Source: SHVZ01 sp041906305 (GTDB lineage Bacteria; Pseudomonadota; Alphaproteobacteria; SHVZ01). Taken from it: a stretch of 64,000 nt of DNA. How positions within the stretch are numbered: position 1 is the stretch's first letter; each line of letters starts with the position of its first letter. This document shows positions 7,623 through 15,795 of this stretch, in pieces. The stretch covers positions 186,001-250,000 of the forward strand of contig JAYRJL010000007.1 in NCBI GenBank assembly GCA_041906305.1, read 5' to 3'. A program made the position numbers and the translations under genes. The notes beneath the pieces were generated by a model. The model had not been told where the DNA came from and ran no database searches. It saw only the letters and a program-made list of their open reading frames with translations.

Positions 7623-8420
7623 TTAGAGCGGCAGCGAGCTCAGCCGCGAATACGCCGTCATCGCTTCCCGGCCGTCGAGCAGGCCTTGCGTGAGGAAGCC
7701 GACGCGCGGGGAGTCCGCCGTCACGCCGAGAATGCCGGTCAGGTCGAGCTTCTTGCCGGTGACGCCTTCGGCGTCGGGAGTCCTCAGCAGGAACATGCCG
7801 TCGTCCCGGATGATCCCCACCGTGCCGGGGGCCGTGACCAGCAGCCCGTCGAAGGCTTCTATCAGGCCCTGGGTCGGAATCGAGGCGACCGCATAGTCGA
7901 TGCCATAGTGATTGGCCGGAACCCTGGTCGCGAGCGGGATGATGTTACGGCCGCTGTCGCGTCCCATGACCTGCGCGCCGACGAAGTGAGCGCCTGGCGA
8001 CAGGTGCTGAAGCGCCTGGAAATAGTCGCGATCGCGGACGTTGACGGCATCGTCGCGCGGGTCGCCGTAGCGGACGACGTTGCCGCCTTCGTCCAGGAGA
8101 TGAACGGAAGGCGGGACCTCCTGCACGCTCTCGAGCCTCGATATCCATGACGAGAGCTGGGCGAGGGGACGCTGATTGCCCGCATCGCCGAGCCAGAGGT
8201 CGACGGCAGCCAGGAGAAAGCGTCCGTTCTCGAAGGTGCGCTCGACCTGGGCCGCGATCGCGTTCTGCGTGCCGATCAGCTCGGTCTCGGCATCGCGAAG
8301 CACGTCGCGGCGATCGGCGGTAGCGAGCGTGATCGCCGCCGCCCAGATCGCCGTCACGGCGACCGCGGCCGAAACGGCGATAGCCGTCAGCGTCCGGCGG
8401 TAAGTGGCGGTCGATCGCAT
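7623..8420 (-). CDS. Sensor histidine kinase, N-terminal periplasmic sensor half, ended by an in-frame TAA
   Basis: A 265-residue frame with an N-terminal transmembrane helix (~10-33) followed by a periplasmic dCache/PDC-like sensor domain (RDRDYFQALQ, IPLATRV, DGLLVTAPG.VGIIRDDG). It stops at TAA (7623-7625) right after SRLSSLPL, where intact relatives continue into the second transmembrane helix. Six codons later, in the same frame, comes the ATG of the kinase half. Read through the stop, the two halves would make one protein of about 560 residues with the normal TM-sensor-TM-HisKA-HATPase order. Treat it as the front part of a probable pseudogene. Confidence 0.78.
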   Translation of the reverse strand: MRSTATYRRTLTAIAVSAAVAVTAIWAAAITLATADRRDVLRDAETELIGTQNAIAAQVERTFENGRFLLAAVDLWLGDAGNQRPLAQLSSWISRLESVQEVPPSVHLLDEGGNVVRYGDPRDDAVNVRDRDYFQALQHLSPGAHFVGAQVMGRDSGRNIIPLATRVPANHYGIDYAVASIPTQGLIEAFDGLLVTAPGTVGIIRDDGMFLLRTPDAEGVTGKKLDLTGILGVTADSPRVGFLTQGLLDGREAMTAYSRLSSLPL

Positions 8421-8513
8421 CGTCTCGAATGTGGCAGCAAGTCCAACGCTCGACCACCACCTTCGAGGTCAACGAACCGTCGCGACGCCGGAGCGCAACG
8501 GTTCGTGATCATC

Positions 8514-10016
8514 TCAGGCTTTCCAGGTGCCGGCCGCTATGTGGTTCTTTGGCCGAGCGGTAAACCATTCCGGCTTGGCGGCCTCGATCTGCGCCGCAAG
8601 ACGCAGCACCATGTCGTCGCGGCCGAACTTTCCGTGCAGCTGGGCGCCAATCGGCAATCCGTCCGTGTCGAGCCCCGCCGGCACCGAGATCGCCGGCACG
8701 CCCGTTTCGTTGCCCGGCATGGTGAAGCGGCAGGCATCCGCCAGGCGATCCATCCATCCCGTCAACGGCTCGTCGCGCAGCAGGGAGTAGGGGCCGTTCG
8801 CCTCCGGCACGCGCACCGCCAAGGTCGGCGTCAGCAGCATGTCGTATTTGTCCATCAGCTTGCCGAAGGCGCGGGTGACGATGTTGTTGTCGTTCATCGC
8901 GTTCATGAGGTCGACCAGCTTGTAGGTCTGCGCCGCCTCGAAATGGCGCCAGACCATCGGCACCATGAAGTCCTTGATGCGGGAGACGTCGACGTTGCGG
9001 CTGCGGGCGAGGCCCTGGTGAGCCATGCGGCTGGTGATCCAGTGCGTGATGTAGCCCCGCCACATCGCGGTCCAGTCGCACACCTGCTCGTCCTTCACTT
9101 CCTCGACCGTGTGGCCGAGGCTTTCCAGCAGCTTGCCGACTTCGCCGATGCGGGCGGCGACCTGGGCGTCGACCGGCGTCGCGCGGCCCCAGGAACCTGT
9201 CGAGAGGCCGATCTTCCAGCCCTTCGGCACGTCCTTCAGCGCGTCGAGGAACGACGGCACCGCCGGCGTCACGCGCACGAAGAAGCCGCCCTGGGGTCCG
9301 TGGCCGATCGCATCCAGCGCCGCCGCCGTGTCGCGGACCGAGCGCGTGACCACGCCTTCGTTGACGTGGCGGGACTGATAGTCGCTGCCGCCGATCTGGC
9401 GGGGCACAAGGCCGCGCGACGACTTGTGCCCGACCAGGCCGCAGAAGGACGCCGGGATGCGGGTCGAACCGCCGCCGTCGGAGGCCATGCTGATCGGCAG
9501 CACGCCGGCCGAGACCATCGCCGCCGATCCGCCGGACGACCCGCCGGGCGTGTGCTTCAGGTTCCAGGGGTTGCGGGTGGTGATGACCTTGTCGAGATAG
9601 CTGGTCGTGGTGTCGAAGGTCATGCCGAACTCGGGCGTGGTCGAGCGGCCGATCGGCACCAGCCCGCCGCCGAGGAAGTTGGCGACCAGCGGGTCGGTCT
9701 CGGCGACGACGAAGTCGCGCAGCAGCTTCGAGCCCGACTCCTGCTTCCGGCCCTTGAGGCCGGAGCCGATGTCCTTCAGCAGCAGCGGCACGCCGTAGAA
9801 GGCGCCATCCTTGTTCGGGCCGTCCTTGTCGGGATTGGCGACGACGTCCTCGAAGATCTCGAGCACCGCTTCGAGGGTCGGATTGGCGGTCTCCATGCCG
9901 GCCTTGGCCTGGGCGGCGACGTCCTTTGCCGAAACCTTCTTCCTGGAGACGAGGTCGGCCAAGCCCAGCGCATCCGTCGACGCCCATTCCGACCACGACA
10001 GAGCCTGCTTCGTCAT
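8514..10016 (-). CDS. Amidase signature family protein (tandem copy 1)
   Basis: A 500-residue amidase-signature (AS) enzyme, cytoplasmic, hydrolysing carboxamides with a Ser-cisSer-Lys triad. The triad is complete: Lys81 (VPLLLKD), Ser160 (TPGGSSGGSAA) and Ser184 (SDGGGSTRIPASFCG). AAGGAGG lies 4 bases before ATG 10016. The next gene upstream (10101-11594) is a close paralogue with the same residue numbering. The exact amide cannot be told from sequence. Co-location with an Ldh2-type dehydrogenase suggests degradation of an amide whose acid product is a hydroxy acid, which is inference. Confidence 0.9.
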   Translation of the reverse strand: MTKQALSWSEWASTDALGLADLVSRKKVSAKDVAAQAKAGMETANPTLEAVLEIFEDVVANPDKDGPNKDGAFYGVPLLLKDIGSGLKGRKQESGSKLLRDFVVAETDPLVANFLGGGLVPIGRSTTPEFGMTFDTTTSYLDKVITTRNPWNLKHTPGGSSGGSAAMVSAGVLPISMASDGGGSTRIPASFCGLVGHKSSRGLVPRQIGGSDYQSRHVNEGVVTRSVRDTAAALDAIGHGPQGGFFVRVTPAVPSFLDALKDVPKGWKIGLSTGSWGRATPVDAQVAARIGEVGKLLESLGHTVEEVKDEQVCDWTAMWRGYITHWITSRMAHQGLARSRNVDVSRIKDFMVPMVWRHFEAAQTYKLVDLMNAMNDNNIVTRAFGKLMDKYDMLLTPTLAVRVPEANGPYSLLRDEPLTGWMDRLADACRFTMPGNETGVPAISVPAGLDTDGLPIGAQLHGKFGRDDMVLRLAAQIEAAKPEWFTARPKNHIAAGTWKA

Positions 10017-10100
10017 CGCCGCCTCCTTGGGGATTTCCTGCCTCGAAGCGTGGCGAGGCGACGGCGAGGGCGTCAAGGGAAGGCGGGCAGGACCGAAATT

Positions 10101-11594
10101 CTAGGGGGCGGCTGTGATGTGGTGGCGAGGTCGTGGCGAGAACCACTCCGGCTTCGCCGCCTCGATCTGGGCGGCCAGCCTCAGCACCATGTCGTCGCGG
10201 CCGAACCTGCCGTGGAGCAGCGCACCGATCGGCAGGCCGTCCGCATCGAGGCCGGCCGGCACCGAGACCGACGGCATCCCGGTCTCGTTGCCCGGGATGG
10301 TGTAGCGGCAGGCGTCGTAGAGACGCTCGAACCACGTGGCATACGGTTCCTGGCTGTAGGGCGAGTAGGGACCGTTGGCCTTTGGCACGCGGATCGAGAG
10401 CGTGGGCGTCAGCAGCGCATCGTACGTGGCCATCGCCTTGCCGAAGCTGCGGGTAGAGGCGTTGTTCTCGGCGAAGGCGCGCTGCAGGTCGAACAGCGTC
10501 GTCTCCTGGGAAGCGAGCAGGTGCTGGTAGTAGGTCGGCGACATCTGCTTGGCGAGATCTTCGAGGCTCACGCCACGCAGCCGTGCCGTCTCGATATGGC
10601 CGCGACGGACGGCGCGACCGTGGGTCGTGTAGCCACGCCGGAGCATCTCGAAATCGCAGATGTCGGCGTCCTTCACCTCCTCGACCGTGTGCCCGAGGCT
10701 CTCCAGCAGTTTCGCGACCTCGCCGAGCCGCTGGACGACGGCGGCATCGACCGGAGACGCAGCACCCCACGGGCCGCAGGAGAATCCGATCCGCCACCGC
10801 CTCGGCGGATCGCCGATCGCGGCGAGGAAGGAGGGAACGGCTGGCGTCAGCCGGATGAAGAAGCCGCCCTCCGCACCCTTTGCGAGCCCGTCGAGGGCGA
10901 GGGCCGTGTCGCGCACGGTCCGCGTCACCACGCTCTCGTAGACGTGGCGCGTCATGTACTCGCTGGAGGAGAGATTGCGCGGCACCAGGCCGCGCGAGGG
11001 CTTGTGCCCGACCAGCCCGCAGAACGACGCCGGGATGCGGATCGAGCCGCCGCCGTCGGACGCCATGCTTATCGGCAGCACGCCGGCCGACACCATCGCC
11101 GCCGAGCCGCCCGACGATCCGCCGGGGGTACGGTCCAGGTTCCAGGGGCTGCGCGTGACGATGAGCTCGTCGAGGTAGTCGGTGGTGGTGTCGAAGGTCC
11201 AGCCGAACTCGGGCGTCGTGGAGCGCCCGATCGGCACGAGGCCCATGCCGAGGTAGTTCTCGATCAACGGGTCGGTCGCTTGTGCGACGTTACCGCGGAA
11301 CTGCCGCGAGCCGTTCTCGAGCTTCCGGCCCTTGAGGCCCGACAGCACGTCCTTGAGCAGCAGCGGTACGCCGTAGAACGGGCCATTGCGGCTGGGGCCG
11401 TCGGTGTCGGGATTGGCGACGACGTCCTCGAACACCTCCAGCACCGCTCTCAGCTTCGGATTGAGCTTGGCGATGCCGGCGGCGGCCTGCTGCGCCGCTT
11501 CCCGGGCCGTGATCTCGCCTGCGCGGATGCGTTTGCCGAGCGCGATCGCGTCGAGAGACGACCACTCCGACCAGGAGAGCGCGGTCTTCGACAT
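10101..11594 (-). CDS. Amidase signature family protein (tandem copy 2)
   Basis: A 497-residue paralogue of the neighbouring amidase, similar along its whole length. The catalytic triad is conserved (Lys81, Ser160, Ser184). Differences concentrate around residues 340-400 (the substrate-side region), so the two may differ in substrate range. The ATG at 11594 overlaps the TGA of the upstream dehydrogenase by one base (TGATG), so the two genes are translationally coupled. A gap of 84 bases separates it from the next amidase, which has its own good ribosome-binding site. Confidence 0.9.
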   Translation of the reverse strand: MSKTALSWSEWSSLDAIALGKRIRAGEITAREAAQQAAAGIAKLNPKLRAVLEVFEDVVANPDTDGPSRNGPFYGVPLLLKDVLSGLKGRKLENGSRQFRGNVAQATDPLIENYLGMGLVPIGRSTTPEFGWTFDTTTDYLDELIVTRSPWNLDRTPGGSSGGSAAMVSAGVLPISMASDGGGSIRIPASFCGLVGHKPSRGLVPRNLSSSEYMTRHVYESVVTRTVRDTALALDGLAKGAEGGFFIRLTPAVPSFLAAIGDPPRRWRIGFSCGPWGAASPVDAAVVQRLGEVAKLLESLGHTVEEVKDADICDFEMLRRGYTTHGRAVRRGHIETARLRGVSLEDLAKQMSPTYYQHLLASQETTLFDLQRAFAENNASTRSFGKAMATYDALLTPTLSIRVPKANGPYSPYSQEPYATWFERLYDACRYTIPGNETGMPSVSVPAGLDADGLPIGALLHGRFGRDDMVLRLAAQIEAAKPEWFSPRPRHHITAAP

Positions 11595-12685
11595 CAGCCG
11601 ATACCGGCGGCCTTGTCGAGATCGGCGCGCTTGAGGCCGGCGGCTTCGGCTGCCTTTGAAACTTCTTCCCAGGTCGTGGCGTCGACCGGGATGCCGTCCC
11701 GCTCGCGCTCGGCGCGTCGCTTGCGTTCGGGCTCGCCCGCGACCAGCACCTCCTCGACACCCGGCAGCGGCTTCGACGACTTGACCCAGTCGACGAAGCG
11801 GTTGGCCTCGGCGCCGACATTGTCGCCGCCGCCGAGCCTGGTCGGCTCGACGATGATCGACAGCATGCTGTTCATGATCGGCCGGTTCTCGTAGTTGCCC
11901 GGATACGTGGTACCCCCGCCGGTGAGCGCGCCAGCGAACAGCTCGCAGATCATCGCCAGACCCGAGCCCTTGTGCTCGCCGAAGGTGAAAAGCGCGCCGC
12001 GCTTCTCCGGCGGTGCGTACATCACGCCTGGATCGCGGGTCGGCTTGCCCTCGGCATCGATCAGGCAGTTCTCCGGCACCTGCTCGCCCTTGTTGAAGGC
12101 GACGCGGACCTTGCCCATCGCGATCTTCGAGGTGGCGAAGTCGAGGATGATCGGCGGGCGGCCCGGCAGCGGGAATCCCGCGGAGTAGGGATTGGTCTGG
12201 AAGCGCGTCTGGCTGCCGCCGAAAGGCGCGACCGAGGTCACGCCGGCGAAGCCCGCGACGTAGTGCATCGAGACGAAGCCCTTGGCCGCGCACTGCTCGG
12301 CCCAGTGGCCGATGCGGCCGGTATGGTGCGCGTTTCGGATGCCGAGCACGCAGATGCCCATCTGCTTGGCCCGTTCCATCGCGAGGTTCATCGCGTCGTA
12401 CGCGATCACCTGGCCGAGGCCGAGGCCGCCGTCGACGGTGAGGATGGGACCAGAGTCGACCGCGATCGTGTGCTTGGCGTTGATCGTCAGCTTCTCTTCG
12501 CGCCAGGCCAGCAGGTAGGCCGGGATCATGCCGACGCCGTGGGAGTCGTGGCCGGAGAGGTTGGCCGCGACCAGGTGATCGGCGGTCAGCTCCTGCTCGC
12601 GCGTGCTGCTGCCGACCTGGGCGAAGACGAGCATGATCGCCTTCTTGAGGTTGGCAGGCGTCATCCGGTGGTAGCTGGCGGCCAT
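11594..12685 (-). CDS. Malate/lactate dehydrogenase family (Ldh2-type) oxidoreductase
   Basis: A 363-residue NAD(P)-dependent dehydrogenase of the Ldh2/MDG1 family (malate, L-sulfolactate, ureidoglycolate and similar 2-hydroxy acids). Family marks are HDSHGVGMIPAYL (~45-57), the GIRNAHHTGRIGHWAEQ block with the catalytic-type His, TNPYSAGFPLPG and the FGEHKGSGLAMICEL block. ATG 12685 is chosen because conserved sequence starts within ten residues of it; a longer open frame upstream is antisense to the divergent pcaH gene. It is the first gene of a - strand operon with the two amidases. The substrate is unknown. Confidence 0.87.
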   Translation of the reverse strand: MAASYHRMTPANLKKAIMLVFAQVGSSTREQELTADHLVAANLSGHDSHGVGMIPAYLLAWREEKLTINAKHTIAVDSGPILTVDGGLGLGQVIAYDAMNLAMERAKQMGICVLGIRNAHHTGRIGHWAEQCAAKGFVSMHYVAGFAGVTSVAPFGGSQTRFQTNPYSAGFPLPGRPPIILDFATSKIAMGKVRVAFNKGEQVPENCLIDAEGKPTRDPGVMYAPPEKRGALFTFGEHKGSGLAMICELFAGALTGGGTTYPGNYENRPIMNSMLSIIVEPTRLGGGDNVGAEANRFVDWVKSSKPLPGVEEVLVAGEPERKRRAERERDGIPVDATTWEEVSKAAEAAGLKRADLDKAAGIG

Positions 12686-12748
12686 GGAAATCTCGCTGGA
12701 AGGAAAGAAAATCGGCGGGATCGGCACCCTGCCACGGGCCCTTGGGGG

Positions 12749-12762
12749 CCGGCAATTGCCGG
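12749..12762. promoter_or_regulatory. Perfect 14-bp palindrome in a divergent promoter region
   Basis: CCGGCAATTGCCGG reads identically on both strands and lies in the 135-base region between the divergent Ldh2-type gene (start 12685) and pcaH (start 12821). It is a candidate operator for either unit; no regulator gene is adjacent. Confidence 0.4.
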
Positions 12763-12820
12763 ACGCAATCGGCGAACGGGCTGCTAACATGAGGGCCGGA
12801 TCTTCAACGGAACCGCGCGC

Positions 12821-13531
12821 ATGACCGGCCTCAGACCCTATCGCCCGATTGCCCCCGGCGCCCATCCGCCGAACGACTTCGAGGGCTACGGCTCGACCAG
12901 GCTCCGCCACCCGAAGCAGGCCCCGGTCGCGATCCCGCAGACGCTGTCGGAGATCACGGGGCCGGTATCCGGCTTCGAGCGCTTCGGGCCGCCTGAGATC
13001 GATCTGACGATGCAGGGAAAGTCGCCAGCGCAGGGCGAGCGGATCATCGTCGAGGGCCTGGTGCTGGACGAGGACGAACGCCCGATCCCGAACACGCTGG
13101 TCGAGCTCTGGCAGGCGAACGCCGCCGGCCGCTATCGCCACGACGGTGACCAGCACGACGCGCCGCTCGATCCCAACTTCACCGGCGCCGGCCGCGCGAT
13201 CACCGATGCCGAGGGCCGCTACCGCTTCGTCACGATCAAGCCGGGCGCCTATCCCTGGCGGAACCACAACAACGCCTGGCGGCCGGCGCATCTGCACTTC
13301 TCGATCTTCGGTCCGAGCTTCCTCACGCGGCTGATCACGCAGATGTACTTCCCGGGCGATCCGCTGCTCGCGCACGACCCGATCTTCAATTCGACCAGAG
13401 ATCCGAAGGCGAGGGAGCGGATGGTGTCCGCCTTCGACTTCAACCTGACCAAGCCCGAATGGGCGCTCGGCTACCGCTTCGACATGATCGTGCGCGGCCG
13501 CAACGCGACACCGATGGAAGCGCAAGGATGA
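12821..13531 (+). CDS. pcaH: Protocatechuate 3,4-dioxygenase beta subunit
   Basis: A 236-residue intradiol ring-cleavage dioxygenase subunit that, with PcaG, opens protocatechuate to 3-carboxy-cis,cis-muconate using Fe(III). The four iron ligands are present with the same spacing as in the Pseudomonas enzyme: Tyr105 (AAGRYRHDGDQ), Tyr144 (GAYPWRNHNNAWRP), His157 and His159 (AHLHFSIFG). The length fits PcaH. It is the first gene of pcaHGBC, overlapping pcaG by ATGA. It is divergent from the Ldh2-type gene, with the palindrome at 12749-12762 between them. Confidence 0.95.
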   Translation: MTGLRPYRPIAPGAHPPNDFEGYGSTRLRHPKQAPVAIPQTLSEITGPVSGFERFGPPEIDLTMQGKSPAQGERIIVEGLVLDEDERPIPNTLVELWQANAAGRYRHDGDQHDAPLDPNFTGAGRAITDAEGRYRFVTIKPGAYPWRNHNNAWRPAHLHFSIFGPSFLTRLITQMYFPGDPLLAHDPIFNSTRDPKARERMVSAFDFNLTKPEWALGYRFDMIVRGRNATPMEAQG

Positions 13532-14079
13532 CCGCCACGCCCTTCCAGACCGTCGGACCGTTCTTCCGCTTCGGCCTGATCTTCGACGGCTGCAACGAGA
13601 TCGTGGGATCGTGCGAGGGTATGCGCCTCACGATCGAGGGAACCGTGCGCGACGGGGCAGGCGCCGCGGTGCCGGACGCGCTGATCGAGACCTGGCAGGC
13701 GGACGCGTCCGGCCGATATCACCATCCGGAGGACGAGCGTGCCGGGACCGAGAAGCCGTTCGACGGCTTCCGGCGCGCGGCGACCGATGCGGAAGGTCGC
13801 TTCCACCTGACCACGGTGAAGCCGGGGCCGGTGCCGGGCCCGGGCAACCGCCAGCAGGCACCGCATCTCGTCGTCGGCGTGTTCGCGCGCGGGCTGCTGA
13901 CGCGGCTGGTCACGCGGATCTACTTCGAGGGCGAGGCCGCCAACGAGCAAGACCCGATCCTCGAGCTGGTGGCGGACGAGCGCGTGCCGACACTGATCGC
14001 CAGGCGCGTCGCCGACGACCGCTACCGTTTCGACATCGTGCTGCAGGGGAAGGACGAGACCGTCTTCTTCGCCCCGTGA
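13528..14079 (+). CDS. pcaG: Protocatechuate 3,4-dioxygenase alpha subunit
   Basis: A 183-residue alpha subunit of protocatechuate 3,4-dioxygenase. It starts TPFQTVGPFF and contains ALIETWQADASGRY and RAPHL-type strands (QQAPHLVVGVFARGLLTRL), ending FDIVLQGKDETVFF as in other PcaG proteins. It lacks the iron ligand set, as expected, and completes the active site of PcaH. ATG 13528 overlaps the pcaH stop (ATGA), and its own TGA overlaps the GTG of pcaB, so translation of the three genes is coupled. Confidence 0.94.
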   Translation: MTATPFQTVGPFFRFGLIFDGCNEIVGSCEGMRLTIEGTVRDGAGAAVPDALIETWQADASGRYHHPEDERAGTEKPFDGFRRAATDAEGRFHLTTVKPGPVPGPGNRQQAPHLVVGVFARGLLTRLVTRIYFEGEAANEQDPILELVADERVPTLIARRVADDRYRFDIVLQGKDETVFFAP

Positions 14080-15422
14080 GCGCGCTCACCTCTCGTCTGT
14101 TCGGCGATCCCGCGGTCGACGCCGCCCTCTCCGACGAGGCACGGCTGCAGGCGATGCTCGATGTCGAGGTGGCGCTGGCCGAGTCGGAATCCGATCTCGG
14201 CCTGGTGCCGACCGACGCGCTGGCGGCGATCCGCGAGGCTGGCAAGGCATCGCATTACGACATTCCGACGCTCGCAGAGGAGGCGACCCGGGCCGGAAAC
14301 CTCGCGATCCCTCTGGTCAAGGCGCTGACGAAGCAGGTCGTCCAGATCAATGCGGATGCGTCGCGGTTCGTCCATATGGGCGCGACCAGCCAGGACATCA
14401 TCGACACCGGCCTCGTGCTCCAGCTCAAGAAGGCGGTCCCGCCGATCGCGGCGCATCTGGCGCGCGCGGCGGTTGCCGCCGCGGGACACGCCCGGACGCA
14501 CGCGTCGACGCCGATGATCGGACGGACCTGGATGCAACAGGCGGTGCCGGTGACCTTCGGGCTCAAGGCGGCGGGCTGGCTCGAAGCGTTGCGCCGCGTG
14601 CGGGTGCGCCTCGACGCGGATCTCGATACAGCCCTGGTCCTGCAGTTCGGCGGTGCGGCCGGCACGCTCGCCTCGCTCGGCGCCGACGGGCCGGAGGTCG
14701 CGCGGGTGCTGGGTTACCGGCTCGGCCTTCCGGTGCCCGACATGCCCTGGCACGCGCATCGCGACCGCCTCGTCGCCCTGGCGACGACGCTGGGCCTTGC
14801 GGCCGGCGTGCTCGGGAAGATCGCCCGCGACCTGGCGCTGATGGGGCAGACGGAGATCGGCGAAGCCTACGAGGCGCCGGCGGCAGGCCGCGGTGGCTCC
14901 TCGACCATGCCGCACAAGCGCAACCCGGTCTCGGCGTCGGTCGCGCTCGCCGCGGCGGCGCGGGCGCCGGGACTGGTCGCGACGATGCTCGGGTCGATGG
15001 ATCAGGAGCACGAGCGCGGTCTCGGCGGCTGGCAGGCGGAATGGGAGACGTTGCCGGAGCTGATCCGGATCACCGGCGGTGCCGCGCGCGCGACCGCGGA
15101 GGCGCTCGAGGGACTCGTCGTCGATCCGGCGCGGATGCGCGCCAACATCGAGGTGACCGGCGGCTTGGTGCTGGCCGAGGCTGTCTCGGCGACCTTGGGC
15201 AGTCGGCTCGGCAAGGCCAGGGCGCATGAGCTGGTCGAGGCGGCGTGTCGGAAGTCCGTATCGGAGAAGCGCCCCCTGCGCGAGATACTCAGCGAAGACC
15301 CGCAGATTTCGCGCTCCCTCAGCCCCGACGAGATCGAGGTGCTGGTGATGCCGGAGGCCTATCTCGGGGCGTCGTCCGAGTTCGTCGGGCGCGTGCTGGC
15401 CAGGGAGAGCGGAGATGGATGA
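14076..15422 (+). CDS. pcaB: 3-carboxy-cis,cis-muconate cycloisomerase
   Basis: A 448-residue member of the fumarase/aspartase superfamily that cyclises carboxymuconate to gamma-carboxymuconolactone. Visible are HMGATSQDIIDTG (~95-107), the conserved GGSSTMPHKRNPV signature (~273-285) with the mobile catalytic loop, and the E-H-E-R-G-L-GGWQAEW block. The start is GTG 14076, inside the pcaG stop (GTGA); the protein begins SALTSRLFGDPAVDAALSD, a normal PcaB N terminus. The last 8 bases overlap pcaC. Confidence 0.94.
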   Translation: MSALTSRLFGDPAVDAALSDEARLQAMLDVEVALAESESDLGLVPTDALAAIREAGKASHYDIPTLAEEATRAGNLAIPLVKALTKQVVQINADASRFVHMGATSQDIIDTGLVLQLKKAVPPIAAHLARAAVAAAGHARTHASTPMIGRTWMQQAVPVTFGLKAAGWLEALRRVRVRLDADLDTALVLQFGGAAGTLASLGADGPEVARVLGYRLGLPVPDMPWHAHRDRLVALATTLGLAAGVLGKIARDLALMGQTEIGEAYEAPAAGRGGSSTMPHKRNPVSASVALAAAARAPGLVATMLGSMDQEHERGLGGWQAEWETLPELIRITGGAARATAEALEGLVVDPARMRANIEVTGGLVLAEAVSATLGSRLGKARAHELVEAACRKSVSEKRPLREILSEDPQISRSLSPDEIEVLVMPEAYLGASSEFVGRVLARESGDG

Positions 15423-15795
15423 GAAGGAGCGGCATGCCGCCGGCATGAAGGTCCGCCGCAAGGTGCTGGGCGAGGCGCATGTCGACCGCTCGGTCGCCAA
15501 GACCAACGACCTCACGCGCGAGTTCCAGGACCTGATCACGCGCTACGCCTGGGGCGAGATCTGGACTCGCCCCGGCCTGGACATCCGCACCCGCCGCATC
15601 CTGGTGATCGGCACGCTGCTGGCGCTGTCGCGCTGGGATGAGTTCCGGATGCATGCGCGCGCCGCCCTCGTCGAAGGCGGCTTCTCGACCGACGATCTCA
15701 AGGAGATCGTGCTGCAGCAGGCGATCTATTGCGGCGTGCCGGCGGCGAACACCGCCTTCCACATGCTCGACGAGCTCCAGAAGGAGCTGGGCTAG
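15415..15795 (+). CDS. pcaC: 4-carboxymuconolactone decarboxylase
   Basis: A 126-residue AhpD-like small helical protein that decarboxylates gamma-carboxymuconolactone to beta-ketoadipate enol-lactone. It carries the typical VDRS...N..T.EFQDLITRYAWGEIW and TRRILVIGTLLAL..WDEFRMHARAAL segments plus the conserved IYCGVPAAN. GGAGATG precedes the start, which lies within the last 8 bases of pcaB. The next enzyme, PcaD, is not in the window. The TAG stop shares CTAG (15792-15795) with the convergent gamma-glutamyltransferase gene. Confidence 0.94.
   Translation: MDEKERHAAGMKVRRKVLGEAHVDRSVAKTNDLTREFQDLITRYAWGEIWTRPGLDIRTRRILVIGTLLALSRWDEFRMHARAALVEGGFSTDDLKEIVLQQAIYCGVPAANTAFHMLDELQKELG

Noticed and set aside
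8505..11894. Very long open frame (1129 codons) on the + strand across both amidases
   Set aside because: It is antisense to two well-supported amidase genes. Its translation is Arg/Gly/Ala/His-rich and low in complexity, as expected from GC-rich third positions. No domain or ribosome-binding site is visible.
13459..13527. Upstream in-frame extension of pcaG
   Set aside because: It lies wholly inside pcaH in another frame; the PcaG N terminus TPFQTVGPFF begins right after ATG 13528, which overlaps the pcaH stop.
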